Assembly (NCBI GenBank): GCA_038503065.1 | Contig: JBCAMK010000018.1 | Span: forward strand, 1,302,001-1,366,000 | DNA: 64,000 nt | Source: Paragyromitra xinjiangensis | Taxonomy: Eukaryota > Ascomycota > Pezizomycetes > Pezizales > Discinaceae | Direction of reading: 5' to 3' | Shown: in pieces, positions 44,433-56,330 of the stretch | Layout: the number at the start of each line of letters is the position of its first letter | Numbering within the stretch: the stretch's first letter is position 1 | Made by a program: the position numbers and the translations under genes | The notes under the pieces: generated by a model | The model's database searches: none | Told to the model about the DNA's origin: nothing | The model's input: the letters and a program-made list of their open reading frames with translations, nothing else

Positions 44433-46933
44433 ATGAATAGAGGTTGAGTGGAAAGCTAGTAATCATCGCACAAATTTCTTGATTCAACTAGAACGAACCG
44501 CATGCTCTTTTTCCTTTTAGAATCTTAGGAGATTTCTTTAACTGTAGTGTGGTTAAGTCATCCTGAGCCGACAGGAGTTCGGATGGGTTGAGCAATGCGC
44601 TGTGCGAGTTTTTGTAGCCTTTTGAAAATTCCTTTAGTGCAAATTCAACAAGATCCCTCTCTATTAAATTTTTCTATATCTCCCGCAACCTGTAGCTTAT
44701 TATTGTTTGTTCTCTGCCGCCTTGTACTGTAGGGAACTCAGCGGGTCATCAGTATTGTGTCCCAACAACCATTTATCAGCCAATGAAATCGCGTCCCCCT
44801 GGGCTTCTTATTTTGTTTTTTGACTTGCTCGCGCCGCCTCTAACTACCGTGGCCTGAACACATCCTTCCGCAGACAAATACGACTGACATAAGCAACGTC
44901 CGTAGTTTGTGTCGTTACGCGATGATAATTCAACCGCCTACGCTCTCTTGACCTTTCCAAACTGACTTAGGTCGGCATGACAGTGCATACAGCAAGTTTC
45001 CCTTAGTCTGCAATCTATCCGGAATAAGCAGGTCTCCTCTCTGTGGCGATAAAATGGTGCATTATAATAATCGAATGCCAATTGGAACTTATTGAAGTGC
45101 GCAGAAGTATTAAGTTGAACCCAGACATCGTGCTGGAAATTTCTTTCAAACTGTTAGGCATATGCATAGTCACTTCGACTTTAAGGTTATCAGTGAAATG
45201 GCTGAAATGGCTTACAGCAGATGAATACTATCAAAAGCTTATTATAAATAACCGGCTAGCTTATCGAACACATACTGAATTGCGCAAGTCGTGGTTGATT
45301 CCTCGGATCTTGCAGATAATCATGGGGTCTCTAGACTTTCAAAGCATATAAGGAGATTGAACACTGCTCTGCTCCAGAATTTGCCAGCTATCGTCTCGCC
45401 TGAGAATACGGCTACCCGAGTGACACGCGCACGTGGTGACGTAAAAGAAGACCCAACATGAATACACAGCGCCAACCAGCGAAGTAAGCTATATTCTTGA
45501 TACGCAGTGAATACAATCGCAGTGCATAGGACTTAGTAGAAGACAAGAGAGGAAAACAGGAAGTTATTAGTGTTCACTGGTTTTTACGGCATGCAGCTAA
45601 CCAACCGAAATGTAGCCCTGTCTCGAATTGAGTAGATACACGCTTTCAGATTTATCCTCATTGCAGTACTTTGAAGAAATAATTGGAGCTAATATCCTCA
45701 GTAATCTACCGATGAATAAAATGGAGGATATCCCTCAATCTGAGCTGAGGATCACCATCATGAAATATCACTCACGTACCGAGTGATAGTTTGTGTTTCA
45801 TATAGGATAAATTAAACTATTGTAGGGAGGGTGTTCTTGGCACGAGGGTTAGGGCTAATACTCCAGAGTACGTAAATATATCCGTCAAAGAGGCCTTGTT
45901 GCACTTTTCGGTTCTATGTTATACAATCCTAGCCCTGGCGCTTACACCACGGGCGAGTGGGGTATTCTCTGCTAGTTTAACCTAGAGATCTGAAATTCGC
46001 GGCCATTTTGGTGTAGGAGGCTGTATCGACTCGGACTCTTAGGCTTATAGCGCGGCGCGTACAGAGGCCAGAGTAGAGTTTATGATGAACCGTAAGGCGA
46101 AGTATATGTATAGGGGGTATGAAGGTCATTGCCTAACGAACAAGTGTGGGGAGAATGAATCACCCTCCTCAAGACAACTAGGAAACTGCTCATATAGATG
46201 AGAAGAGGATAAGCCATAGGATAAGAAATAGGTGGCGGGCTCTAGCAGCTGCACCATACGGAACATAAAAAGAATGTTAGAAGACCGCTACCCCTAACCC
46301 TATTCATGTTACACCACATGACAAGGCCTCGTTTCCTTCTAAGATACCGGAGCTTAAACCCAAATATCCCAACAGTTGTGGCCCTATTAAATCTCGGTTT
46401 TGGCTGTAAAATAGAGCTTAGTGAAAGGTGTTGAGAAACACCCTGCAAATGGCCAGGTGTACTGTGTGTCTCAACTTCGTTCGTGTGTTTCTTGGTATGA
46501 TATACACTGTTTCTAATTCATGTGCTATCATCGCTAACAGCGGTTAATATGCATTGAAGGGTGAGTGGAGATATATTTCTAGTGTCCTAGTAGACTTTTG
46601 GTTGTTTTAAAAATGATGGCACCGAGCGCAAAGTCCGAATAGGTGTCGTCCACATTTAAGAGCACATCCGCGTATACTATTTTAAATCTCCTGAGAAACA
46701 AGCGCCCCTGCTAACGTTGACAGAACGTAGGAATTGTAGGTACAGTACACCTCTCCCGGCAGCTAACGTACGAACTAACATCTTTTTGATCGTGGATCCG
46801 GAATCGCTATTCCTTCCTCCTCTCCCACGTAGTGCTAGCGGAAACTTCGAGCCTAATTTTAGAGAAAGAAGGAACGGAAAAGAAAAGAAAGAATTAAAGG
46901 GAAAGTAAGAATACTGTGCTAGAAAATCTGCTC
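44433..46933. other. Gene-free interval of about 2.5 kb
   Basis: The frames here are short (the longest, 45043-45351, has 102 codons), lack recognisable domains and do not splice to neighbours. No inverted-repeat element is evident. It separates the 42299-44432 gene from the 3' end of the NLR gene, and the two are transcribed towards each other. Confidence 0.55.
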
Positions 46934-49900
46934 CTATCTGTACAATAGTCCCTGATTTCGATATGCCAGTGCCAGTCCAGCCAATTCTTCAAAATTACGG
47001 TCCCCTAAGTGCAAGGAAAGGATTCCTTCTCGGAGAATTTCTATCTCTCTCCACTGTGTTTGATCTTTGTCTTCGGGGATCGGATCTAGATAGCTTAATG
47101 CACGCATCATCTCCAGGTGACTCTCTTCTACGAAACCAATCTTGATAGCTGCAATAATCTGAGCTACGAGGTATTCCGCTTCCTTGGTTTGTCTCTGCCT
47201 CCAGTGTTCTGTGGCGAGGTTTGCTAGTGACTTGAGAGATTGGGGTTGATTCTCGGGGTCGATATTCTCGCTGTCGATATTCTCGCTCTGGTTGTCCTCA
47301 TCTTTGCGCTTATTATGCGACCACACCTTGTCATGTTCTTTCAATGCCATAGTAACCGGATTGTTGTCCCCTAGAGTTTTTTGGCCGACAGAGATTGCCT
47401 GCGATCGAAGGTCGTCGCGGGCTTTCAATCTCCCTTGCAAAAAGTACGTCTCCGATAGGTGGAACATCGCGACTATTGTATTGGGATGATGCTCGCCAAA
47501 CTGTCTTTTGCATCTAGCAAGAAGGTCCTCGCCCAAAGGCAATCGCCAGACTCGACTAAAGTTTCCGGACCCGTTACTCGTCAGAAGCAGCCGCTCCATC
47601 GCTGCAAGTGTTTCAGGGTGATCTCCACCTAGAACCTTTGAAGTTGACGTTAGGATTTGTAACTCTAGCTGCTCGCTTTCCTGCTTTCTCCCAGTGGATT
47701 CGTAAGTTGATGCGAGGTTCATTTTCGCTATCCATGTATTCTGGTGATCCTCGCCAAACATATCAGTGCTGATGGATAATATCCGGAGGTTTAGGTCGGA
47801 TTCCTGTTTCCATTTCCACCGGCGCTGACGGCGATAAGAGGTTGCAAGATCACCCATGACTGCCAGCGTCTCGGTATGCTCTTGGCCTAGAACTCTTTCC
47901 ATTGAGGCCAACATCTGAATCTGCAAATCCTCCGCCTCCTTCCATCGCCCTTGATTTCCATATGTCGCGGCCAGGTTTCGAATGGTTGATAAAGTGTCCG
48001 GGTGATCATCGCCCAGAACCCTCTTACAAGCGGCCATCAACTCTAGCCCCATCTCCTCTGCTAAATCGAAGCTTCCTTGCTCCCCGTACGTCGCCACAAG
48101 ATTACCCATTGCTGCAAAAGTATCAGGGTGTTCGTCGCCTAAAACCCTTTTACACATTGCAAGAACCTCAGTCCCTAGAATACGCGCCTCTCTCAAACGT
48201 CCCTGGCCTCTGTATATGGTTACTAGGTTTCCAGTGGCTGTAGAACTGTCCGGGTAGTCCTTTCCAAGGGTTCTTTTGAATGTGTCTATGACCTGCAGCA
48301 TCAAGTTTTCGGCATCCTTCCATCTTCCCTGGTTCCCGTATGTGGCTGCCAAGTTGCTGATAGCTTTCTGGATTTCAAGGTGGTCCTCGCCGAGGGCGCT
48401 TTTACGGATAGCTACGACCTGCATTTGTAATTCTTCCGCCTCCGTCAATCGTCCCCGGTCCGCGTACATCGAGGCTAGATTGAACATAGATTCCGCTGTG
48501 CGTACATCGGTTCCGCCATTTATCTCAGTACGGTACGCCAGTTGCTTTTCTTGTTGTGTGATTATAAAATCTGTGTGCGGTTGCAGTTCCGGATGATTCT
48601 TTGCGACGTTTACGGTGATCCATCCATGAAATCGAGCCTGGAGATAACGGCGGTCACTGATTTTCTTGTTTAGTGGTGCAGAGAGAGGCGAGTCCCACCA
48701 CAACAAGCAATTTTTAGAATTCAAGAACTCAGGAAGAATTCTCAGAAGTGGCTCGGTCGGTGTCTTGGTGTCTAGAAGGTGTAAGATCCAGAACCTATAG
48801 ACATATTCAAGGAGGAAATGCCTATTTAGATCAAGCTTCTGTCCGTCGAGACGCGAAATATAAGATATAGCAAGCAGAGCAATCTCTGCATTGCTTTCGT
48901 CCTGATCTTGAAGGCTGGGTCGAAGGGGTGTGGTCTGCCATACAAAATTCAAGATGTAGTCTTTCACCGTACTGTGCACAAGCTCAACGAGAAGCTCGGA
49001 GCTGTCCGAATCATGCTGATATTTGAATACCAGAAGTCCCCCACAAAGGCTGTCGAAGCCAACCTGGGTGAGCGTGTTTCGGGGGTCAATAGGGAGGGAG
49101 GTGTCATCGTCACTGCCAGCAAGTGGAACTGAAACAGCTTGGGCCAGCTCCTTAAAACTCAATCGACGCTTGGCATAGATGACCCACAGAAAGATCCGCC
49201 TTGCAAGCTCGATTCTAGAATGGGACATTTCTTTGAGAATTTTTAATGTCTCGTCATAAAACTTTGTCAGATCCTCAGGCAAGGAAGACAGGGCTTCATC
49301 CAAGTCGTGGAGAGTGCAAAACTTCCTCCGCCTGAGTGATTCAAGGCGAAGATGTGCAAGTAAGAATAACGAGTCGCAGCCGTTAATCAACCGGGTGGCT
49401 GCTTCGTCGTCACCCCCGAGATCTGAAATGTCGAGTAATTGAACCTTATTACGTATAAAGGTGTCAACATCACGCCGAACCTTTTCCTGAGATACTTGTA
49501 TCCCGCAAACTCTGCCCTCATGAATACGGAATAGAGACCTCTTGATTGACTGGCGACTAGCGAGGATGATGTGAAAGGTTGTTGCCGGTATGTCGCCGAT
49601 ATTCTTGAGTAGAGCAAGAAGGCTATGCGGGTCATCGCACTCGTCAACAGCATCCAGGATGAGAAAGACCTTTGGGATATGGCTCCCTATCCTTTTTAGA
49701 GTATCCTGGAATAGCCATGGTATCATTTTATCCTCGGCTGCGAACTTCTCAAATTGATTGATACATCCCTCAGCATCAACCGGGTGGCTCGATAGGATTG
49801 GCTCAAGTAATTGTGAGAGTAGTGTTTTCACAATGGAGGGAATCGTATTCTGTTGTGAGGCGGTTTTGTTGTCGCAGAAAAAGTAAGCAACTGCCACTTT

Positions 49901-51761
49901 TGTTTTATGATGATCCTTAACATGCTCTAGAACCTTCGACATAAGATATGTCTTCCCACAGCCCGGGTTACCGTTAAGCCAAAGAATTTCGTTGAGAAGC
50001 ATATCCCGCCACTCTTGAAAGTCTGGGTCAGAGAATAACCAGTCACCGGTTCCTTCGCAATGATTCCATGCCCGGTACGTTGTATCGGCCTCAAAATCCA
50101 CGGGATTGAGGAATGTTTTCATTCGGGCACGCAGCTGGACAACATGGCTTGGGGGATTTTCTCCAGAAGAGACTTTATCATAAAATTTAGCGGATACATC
50201 AACTATATAAGTCTACGAAGATTACATACATTGCCCATGCCTGCGTTTCTCAATAGCTACAGGAGCCTCCTTCACAAAGTCAATGATTTTTTGGCGGATA
50301 CTGACATAGTCCGGATCAGTACTATCGCTAAATTTTACAATAGCCGAGTGGTCCGCATCTATAGAGAATTGGTCGTATGAATTTTCGGTTGGAAGGGCAT
50401 ATGTAGCCGACGATTCAGGCACCATGAGTACCGCCGGACCGACCCTTTCCCATATGCCTTTCCGGGTTTCCTGTTTCACGGGACTGTTTTAGCCCTCGCA
50501 GAATAACGAGTAATTTTCATGACTTGGATTTAAAGGCCCTTACCACAACGGTTTTTGTCCATTTCGTCTCAAAAATCGAGACAATTGGTGAATCTTTAAA
50601 TTTAAATTGGTCGGCGAACATCTCGTGTAGCACCTTCAGCGAGGGAGAGCCTGGGTCGAGATCACTGATCAATCTACTATTTGGTTGACCCTTCACCATT
50701 GATTTCAAGGCGGTGATATTGAGCCCTCGGTTTGGAACACCAAAAAATAAAATGCCATAGCACGATAAAAATACTTGTTTGTCCTTCTCATTACCTTTCG
50801 CCGCTCGCGCAAGAGCCTAATACGTCGGCAGATTAGCGTTAGAAGACAAGAAATATGTTTGTGACAAGCGATTGTTTTTAATGTAGTTACGATCAGACAT
50901 ACCTGCTTTATCACAAGTCCCCCTAAACTGTGACCAATAAATATGATCGGACGATATTTTTCCTAGCACGGGATTGAGTGTTTTTCTCGTATTCAACATA
51001 ACCGGGTGGCATATCATACCTCCTCATGTGATCTTGCGGCCTTCAATGCTTGGAGAAATCGCATTGCAAAGTCGTATATTGAGGCGTTGGATGCGCTCCC
51101 AAGCAGAGCCGAATCGTAGCCATAGGTTAAGATACGTGCTGTTGGAACGTGCTCTGGGAGGAAATCTCTGAGCCACATTGTAGCTGCGTTATGGGACTTC
51201 CATGATCCAAATGCATGACCGGAAAGACCTGTTACCGCAATAATGCTATTCATATAGTATCAATATCAGTCTTTGTTCTCTAGACTAAGGCCAATGAACA
51301 TACTCTACCGTTGCCCCGCCTGTGGGGTTACTCAATGGCGTCAGGCCAAAAAAGTGGGTATCAACAACTACCGAAAATGTTTGATATGCATCCATGAGAT
51401 CCATTACACCACCAACACGAAGCACCTGTGGAACCTCTCTGAATGTGATTGTAGCAACATATTCTTTCTCACTGTCGGCAGAGATGGCAGATGGCGCATA
51501 GGACCATAGAAGAATATTTCTAACCCTTCCGCCTTCCTGGCTTCCTCCGCCTGTTAAGGTGTGTATCATATCCAAAAATTTGTCTATTTGAGCTAATCCC
51601 GGGATGTGGGATATCCGTACAGTTAGCGCGGTAGATCTAGGTTTCTCCGGCTTCTTTGAACTTTTCCGGGAGATGTAAATTGATAGGAGAACTATCGCCA
51701 CGGCTAGTAGTACTGGTACCGACATTTTCGGTATCTCCAAAAGTAAAACCCAGCCCAACAT
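46934..51761 (-). CDS. NLR-like receptor: SesB-type hydrolase, NACHT, TPR repeats
   Basis: ATG 51761; the exons are about 51761-51290, 51235-51019, 50980-50920, 50818-50540, 50485-50230 and 50140-46934 (about 1,500 aa). The N-terminus has a membrane-like helix ('SVPVLLAVAIVLLSIYI'). An alpha/beta-hydrolase of the SesB/DUF676 type follows: 'IIAVTGLSGHAFGSWKS', nucleophile 'FIGHSLGGLVIKQ', then 'ILFFGVPNRGL'. The NACHT domain has the P-loop 'GNPGCGKTYL' and Walker B 'VFLILDAVDECDD'. The C-terminal half carries about nine ~42-aa TPR repeats of the kinesin-light-chain/TPR_10 type ('LGDDHPDTLSTIRNLAATYGNQGRWKEAEDL'). Family knowledge: fungal NLR (STAND) proteins sense non-self through the repeats and activate the N-terminal effector, as in vegetative incompatibility. 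No frameshift is seen. It is on the same strand as, and 0.9 kb downstream of, the caspase gene. Confidence 0.88.
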
Positions 51762-52667
51762 GTAAGTGATGTTTTCGTATAGTAAGAAGATAAGACAAGA
51801 AGTAATTCAGTTAGCGAAGAGATACGAGAGAGTATTTTGGATGAGGAAGGGATTGAAAGAAGTGTTTGAATATTCCCAGAATTAACACTAAGTTGGCCCG
51901 CAACATCAAACATCACCAGGTGTTCGTGAATGATTGGTCTGGGCGGCTTGTCTCGTTTCATAACCTATCAGACGCAATTGTACCCGAGTATGGAGTCACC
52001 GGTCCGCGAGTTCGGCTTGGCATAGGTTAAGTTGTGGTCTGCAAGATGAACCCGCTATCTAGCTAACTAACCGAGTTATTTCCCACCTCCCTATATACTT
52101 TACTAGGAAAAAAGGTTTCGGAAGTGTGCTGTTTTACACCAAAAATAGCCACTTTGGCAGTGCCAAAAGTACGGTCTGCCCATAGTGAAAGCCCAGAACT
52201 TAGCGGGGATTTGGAAAATATTTGAGCAGTATCCCCTAATTTTTCTAGCTTTTTTAGTGTTTCCCCTGAGTGGTTATGATTGTTTGAGTCTTGAGGAGTC
52301 TAGAATTCATTGATTTTGTGTGAAAACCCATACAAATCTCCCATAGCAATGGGGTTCAACAACAAAATATTTTCTAGCACTCAATGATCAAAGGATTTAC
52401 TTTCTCTTTCTAAAACTTCTCAAGAGTAATCTTTACATAGTTAGTTTATCCTATTGGCATATCCTAATTTAATTCATTGAGTTCTGAATGTTGTGGAGGT
52501 AGCGGTTTTGGTGTGAATCACCTAATTACGAAAACTTTCGTCCAGGCATTGTATCTACTATCCAAATATTCCGAATCTTTCAGCACAAATAATTTATCCG
52601 CTTCAATAAAATCATCTATATACATGTAGTACGGAGACTGATCGCTGGGCTACACACTCGCCATCCG
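51762..52667. other. Interval between caspase and NLR genes, with a possible small inverted-repeat element
   Basis: No coding exon is credible. 'TTTTACACCAAAAATAGCCAC' (about 52132-52152) and 'GTAGCGGTTTTGGTGTGAATC' (about 52500-52520) are imperfect inverted partners about 390 bp apart, enclosing A+T-rich sequence. A similar 'GCAGTTTTGGTGTGA' occurs at about 38892. This may be a MITE, but the match is only about 15 bp and no clear target duplication was found. Confidence 0.4.
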
Positions 52668-54847
52668 CTACCCTTCCTTTCCCGGGGTGGGTGCAGGAAT
52701 AGTATGTAATACAATCTCGCTTGTAGCCCAAATCCCCGGCGACTTTTTCGCATTCGATCCGCGGTTGTGGACATCCAACTTTTCTAGAAGCTCCCCAAGC
52801 GCATTGGAGCCGCGGTTACCGAGGTACCCGCGTCCTACGTCTGGGCCGATGTCCGGCAGCTCCAGGCACCTGAACGTTGTTGGTTGGAGCGTCACAAAAA
52901 CTTTGAGAATGTCGATAACATGTGCTGCAGATTCTGTCTCTTCGGGTATCACCATACAGAGCTTGTTGATGCGCTCATCACCAGCCGTGATCGTTTCGAA
53001 GTCTGACCGCCGGGGATATAGTTGGGTGACGCCCCACAAGGGCTGCAAATTGAAGAGTGTATAGTTTATTGGTGCTTTTCCGAGATTCCGGAATCGGAGC
53101 CGAACTATTTCGCCACTTTTTATGCGGAATATGTTACCAGATGTCGGAGGCTCTTCTGCGGGGATACATTATTAATTAGATCACTAGTGAACGTTTTTCG
53201 GGTTTACTTACGTTGATCTAGCAGCTCAAAGCTGAATTTGCCGTTTAGCTCCTCGGGGACCTTTGGGTTCCTCAAGTCCCGGATCATCTCGAACTTTGCC
53301 AGCTGCGCTAGGCTGCCTAAGAAGGTTTTTGGATCGTCCGTTGCGGGAAAGTTTTGGACTGGTTCGTCGGCGGGATTCAAGAGGACGTACTTCCCGTGAC
53401 TATTTAAGCTGATTCCATAGGCTGGAGTGGAGCTATCATTCGAGGCTAGCTCCACTGGGAGATTGAAAGATGTGATTGAATTACTAGTGATTTCCTCTCC
53501 GAGCAGCCGCAAAGCTTCATCTTGGCTGTTATTGGCGGAGGATAGGACGAGCTTCACAGTTAAATTCTTGATGGGGCTTTTCAGAGGCACTGCATGGGAC
53601 CCGACCTCGATCTTTCGGGTAGATCGCTCGAAAATTCTTGCTGTTGACTCAAGCTCTGCCACTTGAGATACACGTACTTTCGGTACCGAGCTGAGATCGG
53701 AAAAGTCGTCCGTATTCCAAGGGAATACGGCGTATTCTGTACCGACTTGTATCCCCTGGGCTTCGCCAGCGTCCAGCATAGCGACCTGTCCTTTGAAGTC
53801 TTTAACCGTAACAGTAGGTGTATTCTCACCCTCTACATTACGGACGAAGAATCTCTTCTTCTTGCCCGAGAAAATGGGCGTTTGGTTGTGGAAATGCCTT
53901 CGTATCTTTGCCTGGATCCTACGGTGGAGCATACCGTACGTGAGATTAGTCCCGCCATTTTTGAGGCATTCTAGTAGGAAGTAGGTCAGGGCTCCGTGAT
54001 AGTGCCCGTCTTCGAATTCATCCTCCTTAGCCACTTCGTTCAACCGACATGCGGTAAGTAGCTCGTATCCTCGTGGCTCTAGAAGCCAACTCTCACGCTT
54101 TGGGTCATCGGCTTCTCGAACACCCCTATACGTAGGCGGGATTTGCTCTGTGGCCACATCGCTAGGTAGAATCGATTCGTCCGTTATTCCAATTCCTCGA
54201 GTGACAGGTCCTTTAGATCCACGTGTGGCACTCCCGGAGTGACAGCAGTCTAGGACAACGGTCAGAACCAATTGCTTCGCGACCATGTTGTCGAGGATAG
54301 TTGCAAGCTTAACGTCCCGGAGATAACGGCCACCACGGAGAACGTTACAGGGGACTAGAGCCTCGTCATAACCAGCTTCGCCTTTCCATTCGGGGTAGAC
54401 AGTCTTTGCGCGAGCGCCGTGCCCGGAATAGTGGAGGTAGACGTTGTCTAATGGCTCGGCTTTCAGCGTCACGGCCTCGAGTAACTGTACAATGTTATCG
54501 TATGTGGGCCAGTCCTTTTCTTCTTCAATGGGTTGCTTGGGTGGTTCAGGGCCACTAGCAGGAGGTGTGGTGGATGTGAGGCAGAAGATATGCTGCTTGT
54601 CCACCGCGAAGGTCTCGAGGAGGTATTGCTTGATGTTGCCGATGTCGTGGACACACCCCTTTAGGCTTGGGTATTCGAGTGGGCGACCTTCTTTATCGTA
54701 TCTTTTATCACCTGGAAGGTAGAAATTTACTCCGATTAGGATAGCCCATTTCTTTAGGTTCCGCTTAGGGTTGTCAGGGACTTTTTGGACAGAAGGTGAT
54801 TGGGTTTGCAAGTTAGGAAAGTCTTTTTCCCGGGTGTCGATAGACAT
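52668..54847 (-). CDS. Caspase-like cysteine protease (peptidase C14 type) with C-terminal accessory domain
   Basis: ATG 54847-54845 ('MSIDTREKDFPNLQ'). Exon 1 runs down to 53212, there is a 56-bp intron, and exon 2 is 53155-52668. The caspase fold starts at about residue 33 ('KKWAILIGVNFY'), with 'PSLKGCVHDIGNIKQYL'. The catalytic His is in 'YLHYSGHGA' (about 143) and the catalytic Cys in 'VVLDCCHSGS' (about 202). Both are present, so the enzyme looks active. The p10-like part ends near 'HRRIQAKIRRHFHNQTPIF'. The following ~340 aa form a beta-rich region ('VGTEYAVFPWN', 'LVLSSANNSQDEALRLL', 'SGEIVRLRFRNLGKAPINYTLFNL'), seen in other fungal caspase proteins but of unknown role. There is no Pro/Gln-rich metacaspase prodomain. 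Family knowledge: fungal metacaspases act in stress response and regulated death. It is upstream of the NLR gene and divergent from the CHAT gene. Confidence 0.9.
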
Positions 54848-56330
54848 GGTAGGTATCAGTAGAGAGGACGTCAATTTCCAACTCCTTCTAAGTTGAGCCT
54901 TTTCGATTGTCAATAGGGGATTAGACGGCTGATTTTAGTGGGGTTGGTAGCTTTTGTGTTGAATTTTGTGTCAAAGTTAACGCTCACTATAACAGGGGTT
55001 ACTGCAGACATAAAGTCCATAACTCTTAGGTTTTTACAAGCTAAAGGTAAATAGCGTTGGTATGTATAGTATGAGGTGTATGCTACACAGCATTAGAAAC
55101 TGCAGGCCTAATATCCTATTTCACACCATTACTTGCTTTCCCGGTTCCCATCCTTGTTTGTTGCGCTCTGGAGAGTGTACGAATCCGTAAATCTGTCTAA
55201 CATACATGTCAATGCATGCTCCAATTTTCAATCCCTAGCATGGGTTCGACCAATCTAGATTCGCTTTAATGAACTTATTAGAGGAATCACTAAACGATCC
55301 GGGGTTAAGGAAGGAAAGAGATATTGATCGATAAGATATTACGTATGATTACCTATAGCAACAAAAATTGAGTGGGTGCAAAGTGTAAGAACTCGGTGAT
55401 CGTAGGAAAATATGGGATGGAATGTGATGACGCTTTGGGTATAAAAAGAAATTTCCCGCATCAAAGTTCCTTGACCCGAAACATCAGCGAAGTAGTGCGC
55501 ACATGCTACGGTGAACGCTAAAAAATATCGAGAAAGGTAAGGCGTTTGGGGGTTACTATTGGCCTTATAGGCCCTTGGCAAATGTTCGATTATGGCATTT
55601 GCTTTGTCTCCCGATCGTTTTTGCTTTTCGTTGTAGCAAAAGTTCCGCCTTGTTTTACGGCGGGCCGTTCAGCAGCTGCGATCACAGACTGCAATTTTTA
55701 TGCACCCTGCTGGTTGGTTACCAGATTTGCACGTAGGCTAGTCTGCTTCTAAATCTAGCAGGCCGCTTTGCAATGGTAACAAGTTATATCCCTGTGCCGG
55801 GTGAATGGGCTCGAGCTCTAGAAATGATCACACAGACGAGGGCGTAAGGCGCACAAATTTCCGATCACAAAGAAGTGGTACCAATCAACACTTTACAAAC
55901 TACCTTCCAGGACTTGATTGGTAGAAAGATTTCTCACCTACAACGAGGTATAGAGTACACTCATATGTCTCGCCACTCTCACAATGAGCCCTTATTCTAA
56001 ACTTAACAACAACTCTTGACCATCTTCTCTAGAACTTCACATTCGACCCCTCTGACCACAAAAGATCTTCTGGAGTCGATCACATCGCTAGGTCAATAAC
56101 TAAATAAGTATCATTGTTAATTAGTATCATAACTCACTCTACAGACCTTGTCGGCAAGGTATAGCTTGATTGTAAGTCAATTCAACTTAGTTTAAATTCC
56201 TTAGACAGCCTTGTAGAGTTCCGAAAGATTTCTATGCTATCTCAAGTACTAGTGGTTTCAACCACCTTCTAGGCGCTATAACAGCTATTACCATTTTTTT
56301 CTACTAGCTGACAGCCTAAAAACCTCTGCA
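54848..56330. other. Divergent intergenic region between caspase and TPR-CHAT genes
   Basis: About 1.5 kb without credible coding frames, except that a short upstream exon of the CHAT gene may hide in its right end: an acceptor-like 'TTCTACTAGCTGACAG' lies at about 56300-56315. It presumably holds both promoters. No inverted-repeat element was recognised. Confidence 0.5.

Noticed and set aside
52132..52520. Definite MITE between caspase and NLR genes
   Set aside because: Only about 15 bp of imperfect inverted match and no clear target duplication; listed as possible only.
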